Origin: an uncultured Pseudomonadota bacterium
Lineage (GTDB): Bacteria; Pseudomonadota; Gammaproteobacteria; Steroidobacterales; Steroidobacteraceae
Direction: 5' to 3'
NCBI GenBank assembly: GCA_903898785.1
Contig: CAIUGU010000069.1
Coordinates: forward strand, 1-45,801
Length of the DNA: 45,801 nt
Part shown: positions 23,397-32,148 of the stretch, one piece after another
Layout of the letters: each line of letters starts with the position of its first letter
Position numbering within the stretch: the first letter of the stretch is position 1
Notes under the pieces: generated by a model
Seen by the model: only the letters and a program-made list of their open reading frames with translations
The model's database searches: none
What the model was told of the DNA's origin: nothing
Program-made: the position numbers and the translations under genes

Positions 23397-24182
23397 CTAT
23401 CTGCCCGCCATCGCACGCTGCGCTGCTGCGCGCGCCGCTGCGATGAGCGGCTCTCTTGCAGCCAGCACGGCGTCCACCAGCGGCTTCGCTGCGGTCTCCG
23501 GCTCGCCAGAATTGAAGGGAGGCTTCGGCGCATACTCGATGAGCAACTGAATCCGCTTGGCGAGGTCTTCGCCGCCCATGAGGCTCGCGAGGTGCAGGCC
23601 GAAGTCGATGCCCGCCGTCACGCCGCCGCCCGTGAGGCGATTGCGATCGATGACGACGCGATCCTTGTCGAGCGTCGCGCCCATCAGCGGCAGCAGGTCA
23701 CGGACATACCAATGGGATGTCGCGCGATAGCCCTTCAATAATCCCGCTGCGCCGAGCACCAGCGATCCGGTGCAGACGCTCGTCACGTACTTCGCGCGCG
23801 AACCGCGATCCTTCATGAAGGCGAGCACCTCCTGGTCCTCCATCAGCGCGGCACTGCCCTTTAGGCCGCCCGGCACGAACAGTACATCGAGGTCCATCGG
23901 GCAGTTGGCCAGTGTCGTCGTCGCCGCAACGGGCACGCCGACATCCGTCGAAACCGGTCGCAGATCCTTCCATACGAGATGGATCTCGGAGCCCGCGATC
24001 GCGAGCACCGTCTGCGGACCGATCAGGTCGAGCAGCACCATGTCGGGATGCACCAGCATCGCCACCTTCGGGCGCGGCCCGGAGCCCGTTGGTAACGGAG
24101 AAGCCGGAGCGGCCGCTTCGGCACGCAGACCCGCCGCCATCACGGCAGCGCCTAGGGAAAGTGCTAGTTCACGTCGGTTCAT
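23397..24182 (-). CDS. Exported DJ-1/PfpI family protein
   Basis: 261 residues. The N-terminus MNRRELALSLGAAVMAAG has twin arginines ahead of a hydrophobic stretch, suggesting Tat export. The DJ-1/PfpI domain follows: KVAMLVHPDMVLLDLIGPQTVL, LFVPGG, and the nucleophile elbow VTSVCTGSLVLGAAGLL (Cys137). ATSHWYVRDLLP is similar to GlxA-type and isonitrile hydratase (InhA-like) members. No AraC-type DNA-binding domain follows, so it is an enzyme-type form rather than a regulator. Tat export would explain a folded, cofactor-free protein moving to the periplasm; a hydratase or glyoxalase III-like role is possible but unproven. Confidence 0.87.
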   Translation of the reverse strand: MNRRELALSLGAAVMAAGLRAEAAAPASPLPTGSGPRPKVAMLVHPDMVLLDLIGPQTVLAIAGSEIHLVWKDLRPVSTDVGVPVAATTTLANCPMDLDVLFVPGGLKGSAALMEDQEVLAFMKDRGSRAKYVTSVCTGSLVLGAAGLLKGYRATSHWYVRDLLPLMGATLDKDRVVIDRNRLTGGGVTAGIDFGLHLASLMGGEDLAKRIQLLIEYAPKPPFNSGEPETAAKPLVDAVLAAREPLIAAARAAAQRAMAGR

Positions 24183-24276
24183 AAGATGCCCGCTGATAAA
24201 GACTCTTCATGTTCGAATGCTGCTCTGCCATCGGGTGCCAGCATATCAGGGACGAGCTCGCATCGACGGAGCAGAG

Positions 24277-24591
24277 TTAGCCATGCCACGCGTCCACAAG
24301 CGGGCCCACCTTGAGCGACACCACTTCCTTGCGCCCCGCCAGCCAGGCTTCCACCGCGGCCCGCTGCGACTCACTCACCGAACCGCGCGGCACATGGGCA
24401 ATGAAGTACGAAACTGCCTCATCACCGCCTCCCCCGCACGTGAGCTGGTGGCCTTCGATGAAGTCGATGAACTCGGCCATATGCCGATCCCGCACCTCGG
24501 CGCTGACTCCCTGCGCGAACCGGTAACTCAAGTGGAACCCCATCTCCTGGAATTCCTTGAGCCTAAGTTTCTTGCGGAGCCTGCGTTTCAT
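24277..24591 (-). CDS. yggL: YggL family (DUF469) ribosome-associated protein
   Basis: 104 residues, similar throughout to E. coli YggL. It has the basic start MKRRLRKKLRLKEFQEMGFHLSYRF and a WLAGRKEVVSLKVGPLVDAWHG end. YggL binds the 50S subunit in E. coli. Genes of this family are typical of gamma- and betaproteobacteria, which supports the taxonomic placement. The centre is polyglycine-rich (CGGGGDE), unlike the E. coli loop. Single gene, upstream of the exported DJ-1 gene on the same strand but with about 95 bp between. Confidence 0.92.
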   Translation of the reverse strand: MKRRLRKKLRLKEFQEMGFHLSYRFAQGVSAEVRDRHMAEFIDFIEGHQLTCGGGGDEAVSYFIAHVPRGSVSESQRAAVEAWLAGRKEVVSLKVGPLVDAWHG

Positions 24592-24876
24592 GAGACTTGG
24601 ATTCCCCCTAAGCCCAACAGCAACTCGGATGTCAGTGCCGGTCGGCGATTCCGGGGCAGCACATCACGCAGACACCTGCCCCATCACGACGTTATCCAGG
24701 AATCCCGGCCCGGCACGCGAAGACGGGATCATTGACCCCGCCTGACTCCGGCAATACTTTATCCTGCGAGGCGGCCGGCAGGATGGAAGATTCACCCGGC
24801 ACGCGTGGTCCTCGCCCCTCCGACGGGGCAGTACTGCGCCGGGCAATGACCAACAATTTCTACAGGGGGTTGTTCA

Positions 24877-25689
24877 ATGAAAGCGTGGAGCCTGATCATC
24901 CTTGCGTTCACGTTTGCCGCAGCCACAAGCCCGGCCGCGACGCCCCCCACTGCCGCAAAGGACCTCAAGGGTACGCCGGTCACCCCGGAGCGGTTGCCGG
25001 ACGGACGTCCCAACTGGACCGGCTTCTGGTCGCCCGTGGGCGGCATGCTGGAGGTCTATCGCGGGCCGTCGTTTCTGATCGGTCAGACGGGCAACGTGAA
25101 CACGCGCAGCGATCGCAATCCGCGCATCCCGCCCCTGACGCCGGAGTACGAAAGGATTTATGTGGAGCGGCTCAAGCAGTCTGCTGCGCTCGAGCTGTTC
25201 GATCCCGTGGAAGCCTGCTTCCCGCCCGGCATGCCGCGGACCATGGGCATGGTCTACGGGATGGAGATCCTGCAGACGCCGAAGATCATCGCCATCACCA
25301 GCGAGTGGCAGGCCGAGAGCCGCCGGATCTGGATGGATCTGAAAGAGCACCCGCCCGAGGACGAACTCGATCCGAGCTATTCAGGCCACTCCATCGGCCG
25401 CTGGGAAGGCGACACGCTCGTGGTCGAAACCGTCGACATTCGCGAAGACGTTCCGCTCGACTTCACCTTCCTGCCGCACAGTTCGAAGTTGAAGGTGACC
25501 GAGCGCTTTACGCAGGTCGCGCCTGGCATCCTCGTGGACGAGATTACCGTCGAGGATCCGGAACTGTTCGCCGACGGCAAGAAGTGGACGTACTCCAACA
25601 CCTATCGCCACCGTCCGGACCTGCGCCTCCAGGAGTTCGTCTGCGTGGAGAACAACCGCGACGTCAAGGGCAAGGTGACGGATCGCTGA
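24877..25689 (+). CDS. Exported protein of unknown function with GHSxGxWEGDTLVVE motif
   Basis: 270 residues. Signal peptide (SLIILAFTFAAATSPAAT). The mature protein has DGRPNWTGFWSP near residue 45, a PVEACFPPGMPR segment, and the block SGHSIGRWEGDTLVVETVDI followed by KLKVTERFTQ and EFVCVENNRD near the C-terminus. The same series of motifs recurs in the protein at 26540, so the two are paralogues. Two cysteines (ACFPPG and FVCVEN) are placed as in the paralogue and may pair. Such proteins are common in environmental proteobacteria and have no known role to my knowledge. GGGGG about 10 bases upstream supports the start. Confidence 0.82.
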   Translation: MKAWSLIILAFTFAAATSPAATPPTAAKDLKGTPVTPERLPDGRPNWTGFWSPVGGMLEVYRGPSFLIGQTGNVNTRSDRNPRIPPLTPEYERIYVERLKQSAALELFDPVEACFPPGMPRTMGMVYGMEILQTPKIIAITSEWQAESRRIWMDLKEHPPEDELDPSYSGHSIGRWEGDTLVVETVDIREDVPLDFTFLPHSSKLKVTERFTQVAPGILVDEITVEDPELFADGKKWTYSNTYRHRPDLRLQEFVCVENNRDVKGKVTDR

Positions 25690-25797
25690 TCGATTCGGGC
25701 GCCCCGGGAGGCAGGAAGCTCGCGACTTCCTTCCCGCCTGACAAACGACTCTACTTCAGTGGAATCTGATTGTCCGGAAAGCGGGACCTGAGTACCA

Positions 25798-25842
25798 GGT
25801 TGAGCTTGTTGGCGTATTCCAAACAAGCCAACAAGCTCAACC
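25798..25842. terminator. Perfect 16-bp inverted repeat after the 24877 gene
   Basis: GGTTGAGCTTGTTGGC (25798-25813) and GCCAACAAGCTCAACC (25827-25842) flank a 13-nt loop. It lies between convergent genes 24877-25689 and 25954-26463, so a shared terminator is likely. Confidence 0.65.
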
Positions 25843-25843
25843 C

Positions 25844-25881
25844 GGTACGGCAGATCAGTCCTGGTACGGCAGATCAGTCCT
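25844..25881. repeat. Two tandem copies of a 19-bp unit
   Basis: GGTACGGCAGATCAGTCCT occurs twice without a gap (25844-25862, 25863-25881), immediately right of the inverted repeat. It is non-coding; identical copies suggest a recent slippage event. Confidence 0.9.
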
Positions 25882-25953
25882 CGCCGCCGATACTCCTTGG
25901 CGGGAGGCCTGGCTTGCCTGCGGAGTCGGCAGGTCGTTCCGGGCCTTTTTGGT

Positions 25954-26463
25954 CTATCCGACTCTCTTCCCAAGAACGGCAAGCGTCCGCTCCACCCCAT
26001 CCAGCACCGCAATATCCGGATACCTTCCCCACTCCGCGAAGCCATGCCTGCGGAACAACGCAAGGCTCGGTTCGTTGTGCGCGAAGATGAAGCCGAGCGC
26101 GGTCTTCACGCCGAGCACAGGGGCGCGATCCAATGCACGACGGAGCAGATGATCACCGATGCCACGACGCTGGTCGGTGTTGGCGACGTAAACGCTCAAC
26201 TCCACCGTCGCGTCATAGGCCGGGCGGCCGTAGAAGGACTCGAAGCTGAGCCAGCCGGCGATGCCCTTCTCGTTCTCGGCCACCCACAGCGGGCGATGCC
26301 CCGGCGAATGACGTTCGAACCATGCACGGCGCTGTTCGACGGTGACGGGCTCCACGTCCGCCGTCGCGAGTCGGCCCGGGATCGAGTCGTTGTAGATCGC
26401 GACGATGCGCGGCAGGTCGGCAGCCGTGGCGTCGCGGATGAATAAGGCTGGGCGCGTTGTCAT
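25954..26463 (-). CDS. GNAT N-acetyltransferase (Pat/MnaT-like)
   Basis: 169 residues, cytosolic. The family series RDATAADLPRIVAIYNDSI, ENEKGIAGWLSFESFYGRPAYDATVELSVYV and RRGIGDHLLRRAL (acetyl-CoA pyrophosphate loop Q/R-x-x-G-x-G/A) is complete. The FYGRPAY stretch and the F-x-x-HNEPSLALFRRHGF end match the phosphinothricin/methionine-sulfone acetyltransferase subgroup (YncA/MnaT). It probably acetylates an amino acid analogue or amine. It sits convergently between the two paralogous exported proteins, sharing the gap containing the inverted repeat with one and standing divergent (76 bp) from the other. Confidence 0.93.
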   Translation of the reverse strand: MTTRPALFIRDATAADLPRIVAIYNDSIPGRLATADVEPVTVEQRRAWFERHSPGHRPLWVAENEKGIAGWLSFESFYGRPAYDATVELSVYVANTDQRRGIGDHLLRRALDRAPVLGVKTALGFIFAHNEPSLALFRRHGFAEWGRYPDIAVLDGVERTLAVLGKRVG

Positions 26464-26539
26464 TCGCGATACTCTGTAGGGTAATCTGGGCCCGGGTCAA
26501 TCCGGACACCGTCCGATCCATCGAAGAATGGAGCGCCGC

Positions 26540-27601
26540 ATGAATACTCGAGCATGGGTAGGGATCACGCTGCTGGCGGGCCTCGTCATCGGCGCCTCGG
26601 CAACGGCCCAGGGTTCCCGGGGCAGCATCAGTGGCAAGCTGATCGACGAGAATGGCGAAGTGGTCGTCGGCCTTGAGGCCACCGTCACGATGCGACGCGC
26701 GGTCACCGAGGTGGAATACAAGGCCCGCATTCAGGCGAACGGCGAGTTCGAAGTCTCGGGGCTGCCGCCGGGCGCCTACGACCTCCGGATTCCGGTGGCC
26801 TGCTGCCTGTACCGCAGCTTCGAGCAGAAAGGCGTCACCATCACCGCGGGGCAGGCGCTCAAGCAGGATATCAACCTCCGCTGGGGCAGCAATCTCGGAA
26901 CCATCGGCGACGATCCGGGCAAGCTCAGCATGGACATGCGTTCAAAGGCCGGCGATATCAGCGGGCCTGCCCCTCGCATGGCGGATGGCAAACCCGACCT
27001 GAGCGGCATGTGGATCAAGGTCCTGGACACACCGGATGCCCGCGCGCAAGTGCCGAAGCTGATGCCCTGGGCCTCTGAGATGAACCAGCAGTTGCAGCGC
27101 ATGAACCGGCAGCCCGCTAGCGTCTATTGCCTTCCGGAGGACGCGAGTCCGATCCGCCTCTCCTTCCCGCAAAAGATCGTGCAGACGAAGGACCTCATCG
27201 TGCATCTCACCGAGTTCACGACACCGGGGTATCGGCAGATCTTCCTTGACGGCCGCCCGCACCCGCCTGCAGAAGAATGGAACCCCGCCTGGTACGGGCA
27301 TTCCGTCGGCCACTGGGAAGGCGACACGCTCGTCGTCGAATCAGTGGGATTCAACGAGATCACGCCGGGTTTCTCCGTCCATACGGAGCAACTCAGGATC
27401 GTCGAGCGCTATACCCGCCCGAGCAAGGGACAGCTTGAAGTCGAGATCTCTGCCGTCGATCCCGGCGCGTGGGTCGGAGAGTTCCGCATGAAGATGGCGG
27501 CGGGCCTGGTGCCGAACGAGGAGATCCTCGAGTTCGTGTGTCCCGAGAACAACTTCGACATGCTGCATGGCGGACCGAGGCTTTGGCGCGGTCGGCCGTA
27601 G
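26540..27601 (+). CDS. Exported protein: carboxypeptidase-regulatory-like domain plus GHSxGxWEGDTLVVE domain
   Basis: 353 residues. Signal peptide (VGITLLAGLVIGASATAQ). Residues about 30-115 form a carboxypeptidase-regulatory/CNA-B-like sandwich: SISGKLIDENGEVVVGLEA, GEFEVSGLPPGAYDLRI. After a linker, residues about 150-353 match the protein at 24877: DGKPDLSGMW, CLPEDASP, YGHSVGHWEGDTLVVESVGF, LRIVERYTRP and EFVCPENNFD. The paralogue lacks the sandwich, so this one is a fusion. ATG 26540 is chosen over 26528 because GGAG sits 6 bases upstream. A sandwich of this kind often helps binding or outer-surface placement. Function unknown. Confidence 0.82.
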   Translation: MNTRAWVGITLLAGLVIGASATAQGSRGSISGKLIDENGEVVVGLEATVTMRRAVTEVEYKARIQANGEFEVSGLPPGAYDLRIPVACCLYRSFEQKGVTITAGQALKQDINLRWGSNLGTIGDDPGKLSMDMRSKAGDISGPAPRMADGKPDLSGMWIKVLDTPDARAQVPKLMPWASEMNQQLQRMNRQPASVYCLPEDASPIRLSFPQKIVQTKDLIVHLTEFTTPGYRQIFLDGRPHPPAEEWNPAWYGHSVGHWEGDTLVVESVGFNEITPGFSVHTEQLRIVERYTRPSKGQLEVEISAVDPGAWVGEFRMKMAAGLVPNEEILEFVCPENNFDMLHGGPRLWRGRP

Positions 27602-27675
27602 GCTGCCGGGACGCGGGGGCTATTCCGGGACTCCGGATCACATTTGCAGCAACTGCGTGTATCGCCGGTTTCCGG

Positions 27676-27707
27676 AAAAAAGGGCCGCCGGCTTGCACCG
27701 GCGGCCC
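27676..27707 (-). terminator. Intrinsic terminator of the TonB receptor gene
   Basis: On the minus strand, 10-bp arms GGGCCGCCGG/CCGGCGGCCC with a 6-nt loop are followed by six T. It lies about 50 bp after the receptor stop. Confidence 0.9.
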
Positions 27708-27759
27708 CATGCGAACATCAACGTACTTCCCTGTCGATCCATCAAGCCAATGCTATCCG

Positions 27760-30384
27760 TCAGAACGTCATCTTCACGCGCACACCGGAAGTCTGCGGCT
27801 CGGCATAGATGACGGACGTGCCGGCATTCGAGACGTAGTACTCGTCGGTGACGTTGTTCATGTATGCCTGGATCGTCCAGGCATCCTTGACGTAGGTAAG
27901 GGAGACATCCGTGGTGTCACGGTCGTCGCTCCTGTAGTAACTCTCCGACTGGAAGTACGACGCCCACGATCCGTCCGCATGGGTGTACTGCACGCGGGGG
28001 GTCAGGGTGCCGGTACCGATGGCCCAGTCGTACGTCAACGAGAGATTCCACGACAGTTCCGGCGCATAGGTCTGCTGCGCGCCGGTCAGGTCGCTGAAGA
28101 ACGGCGTGTAGTCGACGCAAGCCCCGGTCACACCCGCAACACCGCACTGGGGAAGATACTGGGTTTCAGCAGGTCCGCCCCTGTTCACGTTAGTAACGAC
28201 GTTCGTGGGACTCAACACCTGGAACGGCAGCAGCGCGGTATTCAGGTCGCGGAACTTCCCGATCTCGGAATTCACGTAACCCACCGATCCCGAGAGCGCC
28301 AGGTTGCCCGCTACCGCACGGAACGACGCCTCGACACCCTTGATGACGGCATCGGCCACCGTGGCAGATTCATTTCCCGAACCGTCAGACCGACCCGTCG
28401 TGAACTGCTGACCCTGCATGTCATGGTAGTTCATGTAGAAGAAGCCGATGTCGCCCGACAGCGCGCCATTGAACGCCGAGCCCTTCCAGCCCAACTCGTA
28501 GTCGTCCACCTGTTCCGCGACGACCGACTGCTGGGGACGAGCCTGATTGACACGAGGCGCCTTGTAGCCATGCGCATAGAAGACGTACATGTAGTTGTTG
28601 TCGTCCGGCTTCCAGTTCAGGCCGACCTTGTACGTGAGGTTGGTCTGCTTGACTCCCGCGAGGTCCCAGTGACCGTAAGACGAGATGTAGCAGCTCCAGG
28701 GCAGGCCCGTGAATGGCTGGCCGAAGAGGTCGACGCTTTCGCTCGCGCAGTCCACCGTCGTGGCCGGGCCGGTCGTTGGGGGTGACGTGGTGCCGTCCAC
28801 ATAGGAGGCATTGCCAATGAAGGTACCCACCGGCTGTTGAACCGCGGTCCAGATCGTGTTGGTCCGTCCGGCCTCGTCGTGGTTGACGCGTCCGCCGACA
28901 GACAATTCCAGCGTGTCCGTCATCGCCCAGTTGTACTGGCCGAATGCCGCCAACGCTTCAATCGTCGCCACGCCGAGCGTATTCGTATAGGTCATGGTCG
29001 CCGGATAGTTCAGCGGCGTGATGCAGTCCTGGTGCGTGCCGGCACGCCTGACCAGAATCCCGTTGGTAACCGTATCGGCCGCCTGCCAGCCGCAAGCGTT
29101 GTTGAGCTGCTGCGGATACCCCTTGGTGCGGAACGGCGTATTGCGGGTCTGGTAGAACGCGCCGACGATCCAGTTGTTGGGGCCATCCGGCGATGCCAGG
29201 GTGATCTCCTCCGACCATGAGTGATTGATCGGACCCAGCTCGTACGTATTCATGTACGTTGCCACCTGGGTGCCGTCGTTGTCATTGAACTGGCGGTTGT
29301 AGATCTTGTTGTAGCCGGCCGTCGACGTCAGCGTCATGCCGTTGCCGAACTCATAGGTCAACTTCAGCGTTTCGAGGCGGTTGGTCTGCAGGGTCTGGCC
29401 AGGGTCGTTGTGCCAGATGACAAACGGATCGGCCGGATCGTATCTCAGCAGGCGCGAATAGGTCGTCACCGGCACCTTGACGGCGCCTGCCGGCACCACG
29501 CCCCCGATCGGGATATTGAGCGGACTCGTAAAGACCGTAAACGACTTCGGGTTCGGCTGTGTGATGATGCCGCCGTTGTCAACCGCATTGTCCTCGAACT
29601 TGAACAAGGCGGAGAACCGGTCGTTTGGCTGCCACAGCAGTCCGACACGGATCGTACGGTCATCCAGCTGACCCGGCGCCGTGAGCTGGTTGCCACCGAC
29701 CTGGGTATCCATGCCGAGGTTCTTGTAGAAGCTCTCGCGCCGATCCTGGTTGAAGGCAATGCGGGCGGCGAGGGTGTCGCTGATCGGCAGATTCACGGCA
29801 CCGGTGATCTTCATGCGATCGAAGGTTCCGTAGGTGCCCTCGATATAGCCGTTCACGCCCTTGAAGTTGGGGTTTGCGGAGTTGATCAGGATGGCACCAC
29901 CGGCAGCGGACTGGCCGATGAACATGCCCTGAGGGCCGCGCAGCACTTCGACAGAACCGACGTCGAGGAACGCGCCATTCAGGCCCATCGGCTCACCCTG
30001 CGTGAAGCCGTCGCTCACCACCTGCACGCCCATCTGCACGTCGGGCGAACTGATGTTGTTGCCGACACCGCGGATGTTCACGAAGTTGGAGGTACCCGCT
30101 GCCTGAACCTGCAGGCTGGGCACTTCGTTCACGAGGTCGGTGACAGTCCTGACCTGCTGGTCGGCGAGGTCGTCGCCCGACAGCACTTCCATCGAGATCG
30201 AGGTGGTCTGTTCCGTGTTGGCGCGCCGCTCGGCGGTGACGATGATTTCTTCAAGCGCGGGTCGCCCGCCCTGAGCCTGCACCGCGGCGGCGGCCAGCAG
30301 CATGGCGACTGTCGCTGACACCGTGAGTCCATGGCGTCGGACAGCGTTTGTTGCTTGAGTGGATGACTTGGTCTTTCTGGTCAT
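27760..30384 (-). CDS. TonB-dependent outer-membrane receptor
   Basis: 874 residues. Extended signal peptide (LTVSATVAMLLAAAAVQAQ) to about residue 38, then the TonB box in ALEEIIVTAERR. The plug domain follows: VTDLVNEVPSLQV, VNIRGVGNN, VEVLRGPQGMFIGQSAAGGAI. The beta-barrel runs to the terminal aromatic VRVKMTF, the usual C-terminal signature. Start 30384 has GGGGAATC about 9 bases upstream. Cysteines around SCYISS and CGVAGVTGACVDY could form surface disulfides. The plug resembles the large receptor group used for complex carbohydrates or aromatic compounds rather than siderophores; the ligand is unknown. No regulator is encoded next to it. Expressed with its own terminator. Confidence 0.95.
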   Translation of the reverse strand: MTRKTKSSTQATNAVRRHGLTVSATVAMLLAAAAVQAQGGRPALEEIIVTAERRANTEQTTSISMEVLSGDDLADQQVRTVTDLVNEVPSLQVQAAGTSNFVNIRGVGNNISSPDVQMGVQVVSDGFTQGEPMGLNGAFLDVGSVEVLRGPQGMFIGQSAAGGAILINSANPNFKGVNGYIEGTYGTFDRMKITGAVNLPISDTLAARIAFNQDRRESFYKNLGMDTQVGGNQLTAPGQLDDRTIRVGLLWQPNDRFSALFKFEDNAVDNGGIITQPNPKSFTVFTSPLNIPIGGVVPAGAVKVPVTTYSRLLRYDPADPFVIWHNDPGQTLQTNRLETLKLTYEFGNGMTLTSTAGYNKIYNRQFNDNDGTQVATYMNTYELGPINHSWSEEITLASPDGPNNWIVGAFYQTRNTPFRTKGYPQQLNNACGWQAADTVTNGILVRRAGTHQDCITPLNYPATMTYTNTLGVATIEALAAFGQYNWAMTDTLELSVGGRVNHDEAGRTNTIWTAVQQPVGTFIGNASYVDGTTSPPTTGPATTVDCASESVDLFGQPFTGLPWSCYISSYGHWDLAGVKQTNLTYKVGLNWKPDDNNYMYVFYAHGYKAPRVNQARPQQSVVAEQVDDYELGWKGSAFNGALSGDIGFFYMNYHDMQGQQFTTGRSDGSGNESATVADAVIKGVEASFRAVAGNLALSGSVGYVNSEIGKFRDLNTALLPFQVLSPTNVVTNVNRGGPAETQYLPQCGVAGVTGACVDYTPFFSDLTGAQQTYAPELSWNLSLTYDWAIGTGTLTPRVQYTHADGSWASYFQSESYYRSDDRDTTDVSLTYVKDAWTIQAYMNNVTDEYYVSNAGTSVIYAEPQTSGVRVKMTF

Positions 30385-30877
30385 TTTCTTGATTCCCCAT
30401 GTTTGTTCTGACTTCAAGAGCCTGCTTGTCTGTTGGATCGTCAAACGAACACCGGCTTGCCTCGGGACATGACGTCACGCTGCGCAGTTGGCGCAGACGC
30501 ACGTTCCCCGGGGCAATGGATGCCCTCACCTGTTTCTTTGGAGTCCCCCTCTTTATTCGAATATCGTTATGCAGCAAGCCGCGCCGCGCAAAGTGCCCAT
30601 GTTCTTGAACACCGCTTCCGGTGTCGCATTGATGGGCAGGCACTCCTGCACGGCGCTGCAAGAGTCATAGGGGAGTTCAGCGCAGCAAAGCAACGGACTG
30701 CGGGAATCGCGCCGCGGGTGGAATAATTCGACTCACATGTGGTGAAAGTCGACGCTGGCAACAAGAAGGTGCGAAGGCTGTTGCGCCCCGCGATGCATCA
30801 ACGCGCACAGCCGCAGCGCCAACGGCGGAAGCCGCTTCCGTGGCGAGACAACGCGCCTCTCGAGCGCGTGGCGGGCG
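30385..30877. other. 493-bp gene-free region upstream of the TonB receptor gene
   Basis: I see no supported gene on either strand; the open frames here have no recognisable protein features. It must hold the receptor promoter. Near 30728-30753, TCGACT and AGTCGA flank CACATGTGGTGAA, a possible operator, but far from the start. The far end reaches the end of the GST gene at 30878. Confidence 0.6.
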
Positions 30878-31486
30878 TCAGGCAGTGCCGGCCATCGGCA
30901 CGAAGCCGGGGCTGGCCTCGACACGCTTGAGCCACGAACGCACGGCCGGATACGGCGTCATGTCGAAGCCGGCTTCGGGTGCTGCGTGCGTGTACGCATA
31001 CAGCGCGATGTCCGCGATCGAATACCTATTGCCGACGAAGAAGGTGCGGGTGCCGAGATGGGATTCCATGACGGCAAGCGCCTGGTGCCCGCGCTCACGC
31101 AGGCGCGGCAGCTCGGCGCGACGCGGATGCGTTGGCTCCAGGAACTTCACGATGAAGCGCGCCACCGCGATATAGGGCTCATGCGAGTACTGCTCGAAGA
31201 ACATCCACTGCAACACCTGTGCGCGGGCAAAGCGTTCGGCAGGCAGCAAAGCGGTGCCTTCTGCGAGGTAGTACAGGATGGCGTCGGACTCGGGCAGCCA
31301 CTTCCCGGGCTCGATCTCGAGTACCGGCACTTTCGCGTTCGGGTTCATCGCGAGGAACTCGGGCGTATGCGTGCCGTCGTTCATCATGTCGACTTCCACC
31401 CACTCGTAGGGCAGGCGCAGCTGCTCCAGCGCAAGGCGCACCTTGTAGCAGTTGCCCGAAATCGCCACACCGAAAACTCGCTTCAT
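30878..31486 (-). CDS. Glutathione S-transferase family protein
   Basis: 202 residues. N-terminal half: MKRVFGVAISGNCYKVRLAL, with the Ser/Asn-Cys region at the catalytic loop, the cis-proline NPNAKVPVLE and the glutathione-binding PESDAILYYLAE. C-terminal half: VGNRYSIADIALYAYTHAAPE, the N-cap motif. It is a complete cytosolic enzyme and is more canonical than the GST at 9102. It follows the PNPOx-like gene after 6 bp, so the two are almost certainly cotranscribed. A joint role in reductive detoxification is an inference. Confidence 0.94.
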   Translation of the reverse strand: MKRVFGVAISGNCYKVRLALEQLRLPYEWVEVDMMNDGTHTPEFLAMNPNAKVPVLEIEPGKWLPESDAILYYLAEGTALLPAERFARAQVLQWMFFEQYSHEPYIAVARFIVKFLEPTHPRRAELPRLRERGHQALAVMESHLGTRTFFVGNRYSIADIALYAYTHAAPEAGFDMTPYPAVRSWLKRVEASPGFVPMAGTA

Positions 31487-31492
31487 GCGGGG

Positions 31493-32110
31493 TCAGTCCT
31501 TCTTTTCGCCCGAGGTCGCCCGCGCCACATCGCCGGGCGGCAGTACTTCATTGAATTCCGGGCGCAGCTTCCAGTTCGGGATCGGCGCCTGCTTGTCCTT
31601 CTCCGGCACATATGCCGATAGCTCTACTAGCTGCATCTTGTGCAGATAGCGCGGGCAGTTGGGGAAGATGGCCTCAGGCATCACCCTCACGATGAGATCG
31701 GCCCCCGGAAACCGCGCCTTGAGTGGATCTCTGTCGTCGGCGCTCGCTCGACCGTTGACGCGCAACCGCTTGGGGCTCTCGAAGTCGATGAACAGCAGGC
31801 CCACCTGCGGATTCACCTTGAGATTGCCGAGGCTCTTGAACATGCCGTTGCCGTCGTAGCTCGGAAATGCCAGCGTCGCGGCGTCGATCACGCTCACGAA
31901 GCCCGGCAAGCCACCCTTGTACGAGCAGTCGGGCCTGCCCTGCTCGTCCGCCGTTGCCAGCATGAAGAACGGCCGCGACTCGATGAAGGCCCGATCCTCA
32001 TCCGTGAACCGGTTGCGTGCGAGGCGCTCCACCAACCGGTCGGCCAGCAAACGACTCCCGAAACGCTCCTGCCAGTGGCGCGATCCTGCATGAAACATCG
32101 GAATGTCCAT
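31493..32110 (-). CDS. Pyridoxamine 5'-phosphate oxidase family (FMN split-barrel) protein
   Basis: 205 residues. The split barrel shows FIESRPFFMLATADEQGRPDCSYKGG, where the first strands bind FMN phosphate, then SYDGNGMFKSLGNLKVNPQVGLLFID and LRVNGRAS. The sequence belongs to the general-stress/FMN-flavin reductase type rather than PdxH, because the PLP-biosynthesis C-terminus is missing. Start 32110 has GGGAGGG about 6 bases upstream; 32125 is an alternative without it. 38 bp after glnE and 6 bp before the GST gene, so it heads a two-gene tail or belongs to a glnE operon. Confidence 0.9.
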   Translation of the reverse strand: MDIPMFHAGSRHWQERFGSRLLADRLVERLARNRFTDEDRAFIESRPFFMLATADEQGRPDCSYKGGLPGFVSVIDAATLAFPSYDGNGMFKSLGNLKVNPQVGLLFIDFESPKRLRVNGRASADDRDPLKARFPGADLIVRVMPEAIFPNCPRYLHKMQLVELSAYVPEKDKQAPIPNWKLRPEFNEVLPPGDVARATSGEKKD

Positions 32111-32148
32111 CACACCCTCCCGCACTCATGCCAGACGTTGAGACCTGC

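Noticed and set aside
30433..30726. 97-residue frame in the gap before the TonB receptor
   Set aside because: No recognisable motif, and it lies in the presumed promoter region; no ribosome binding site is clear.
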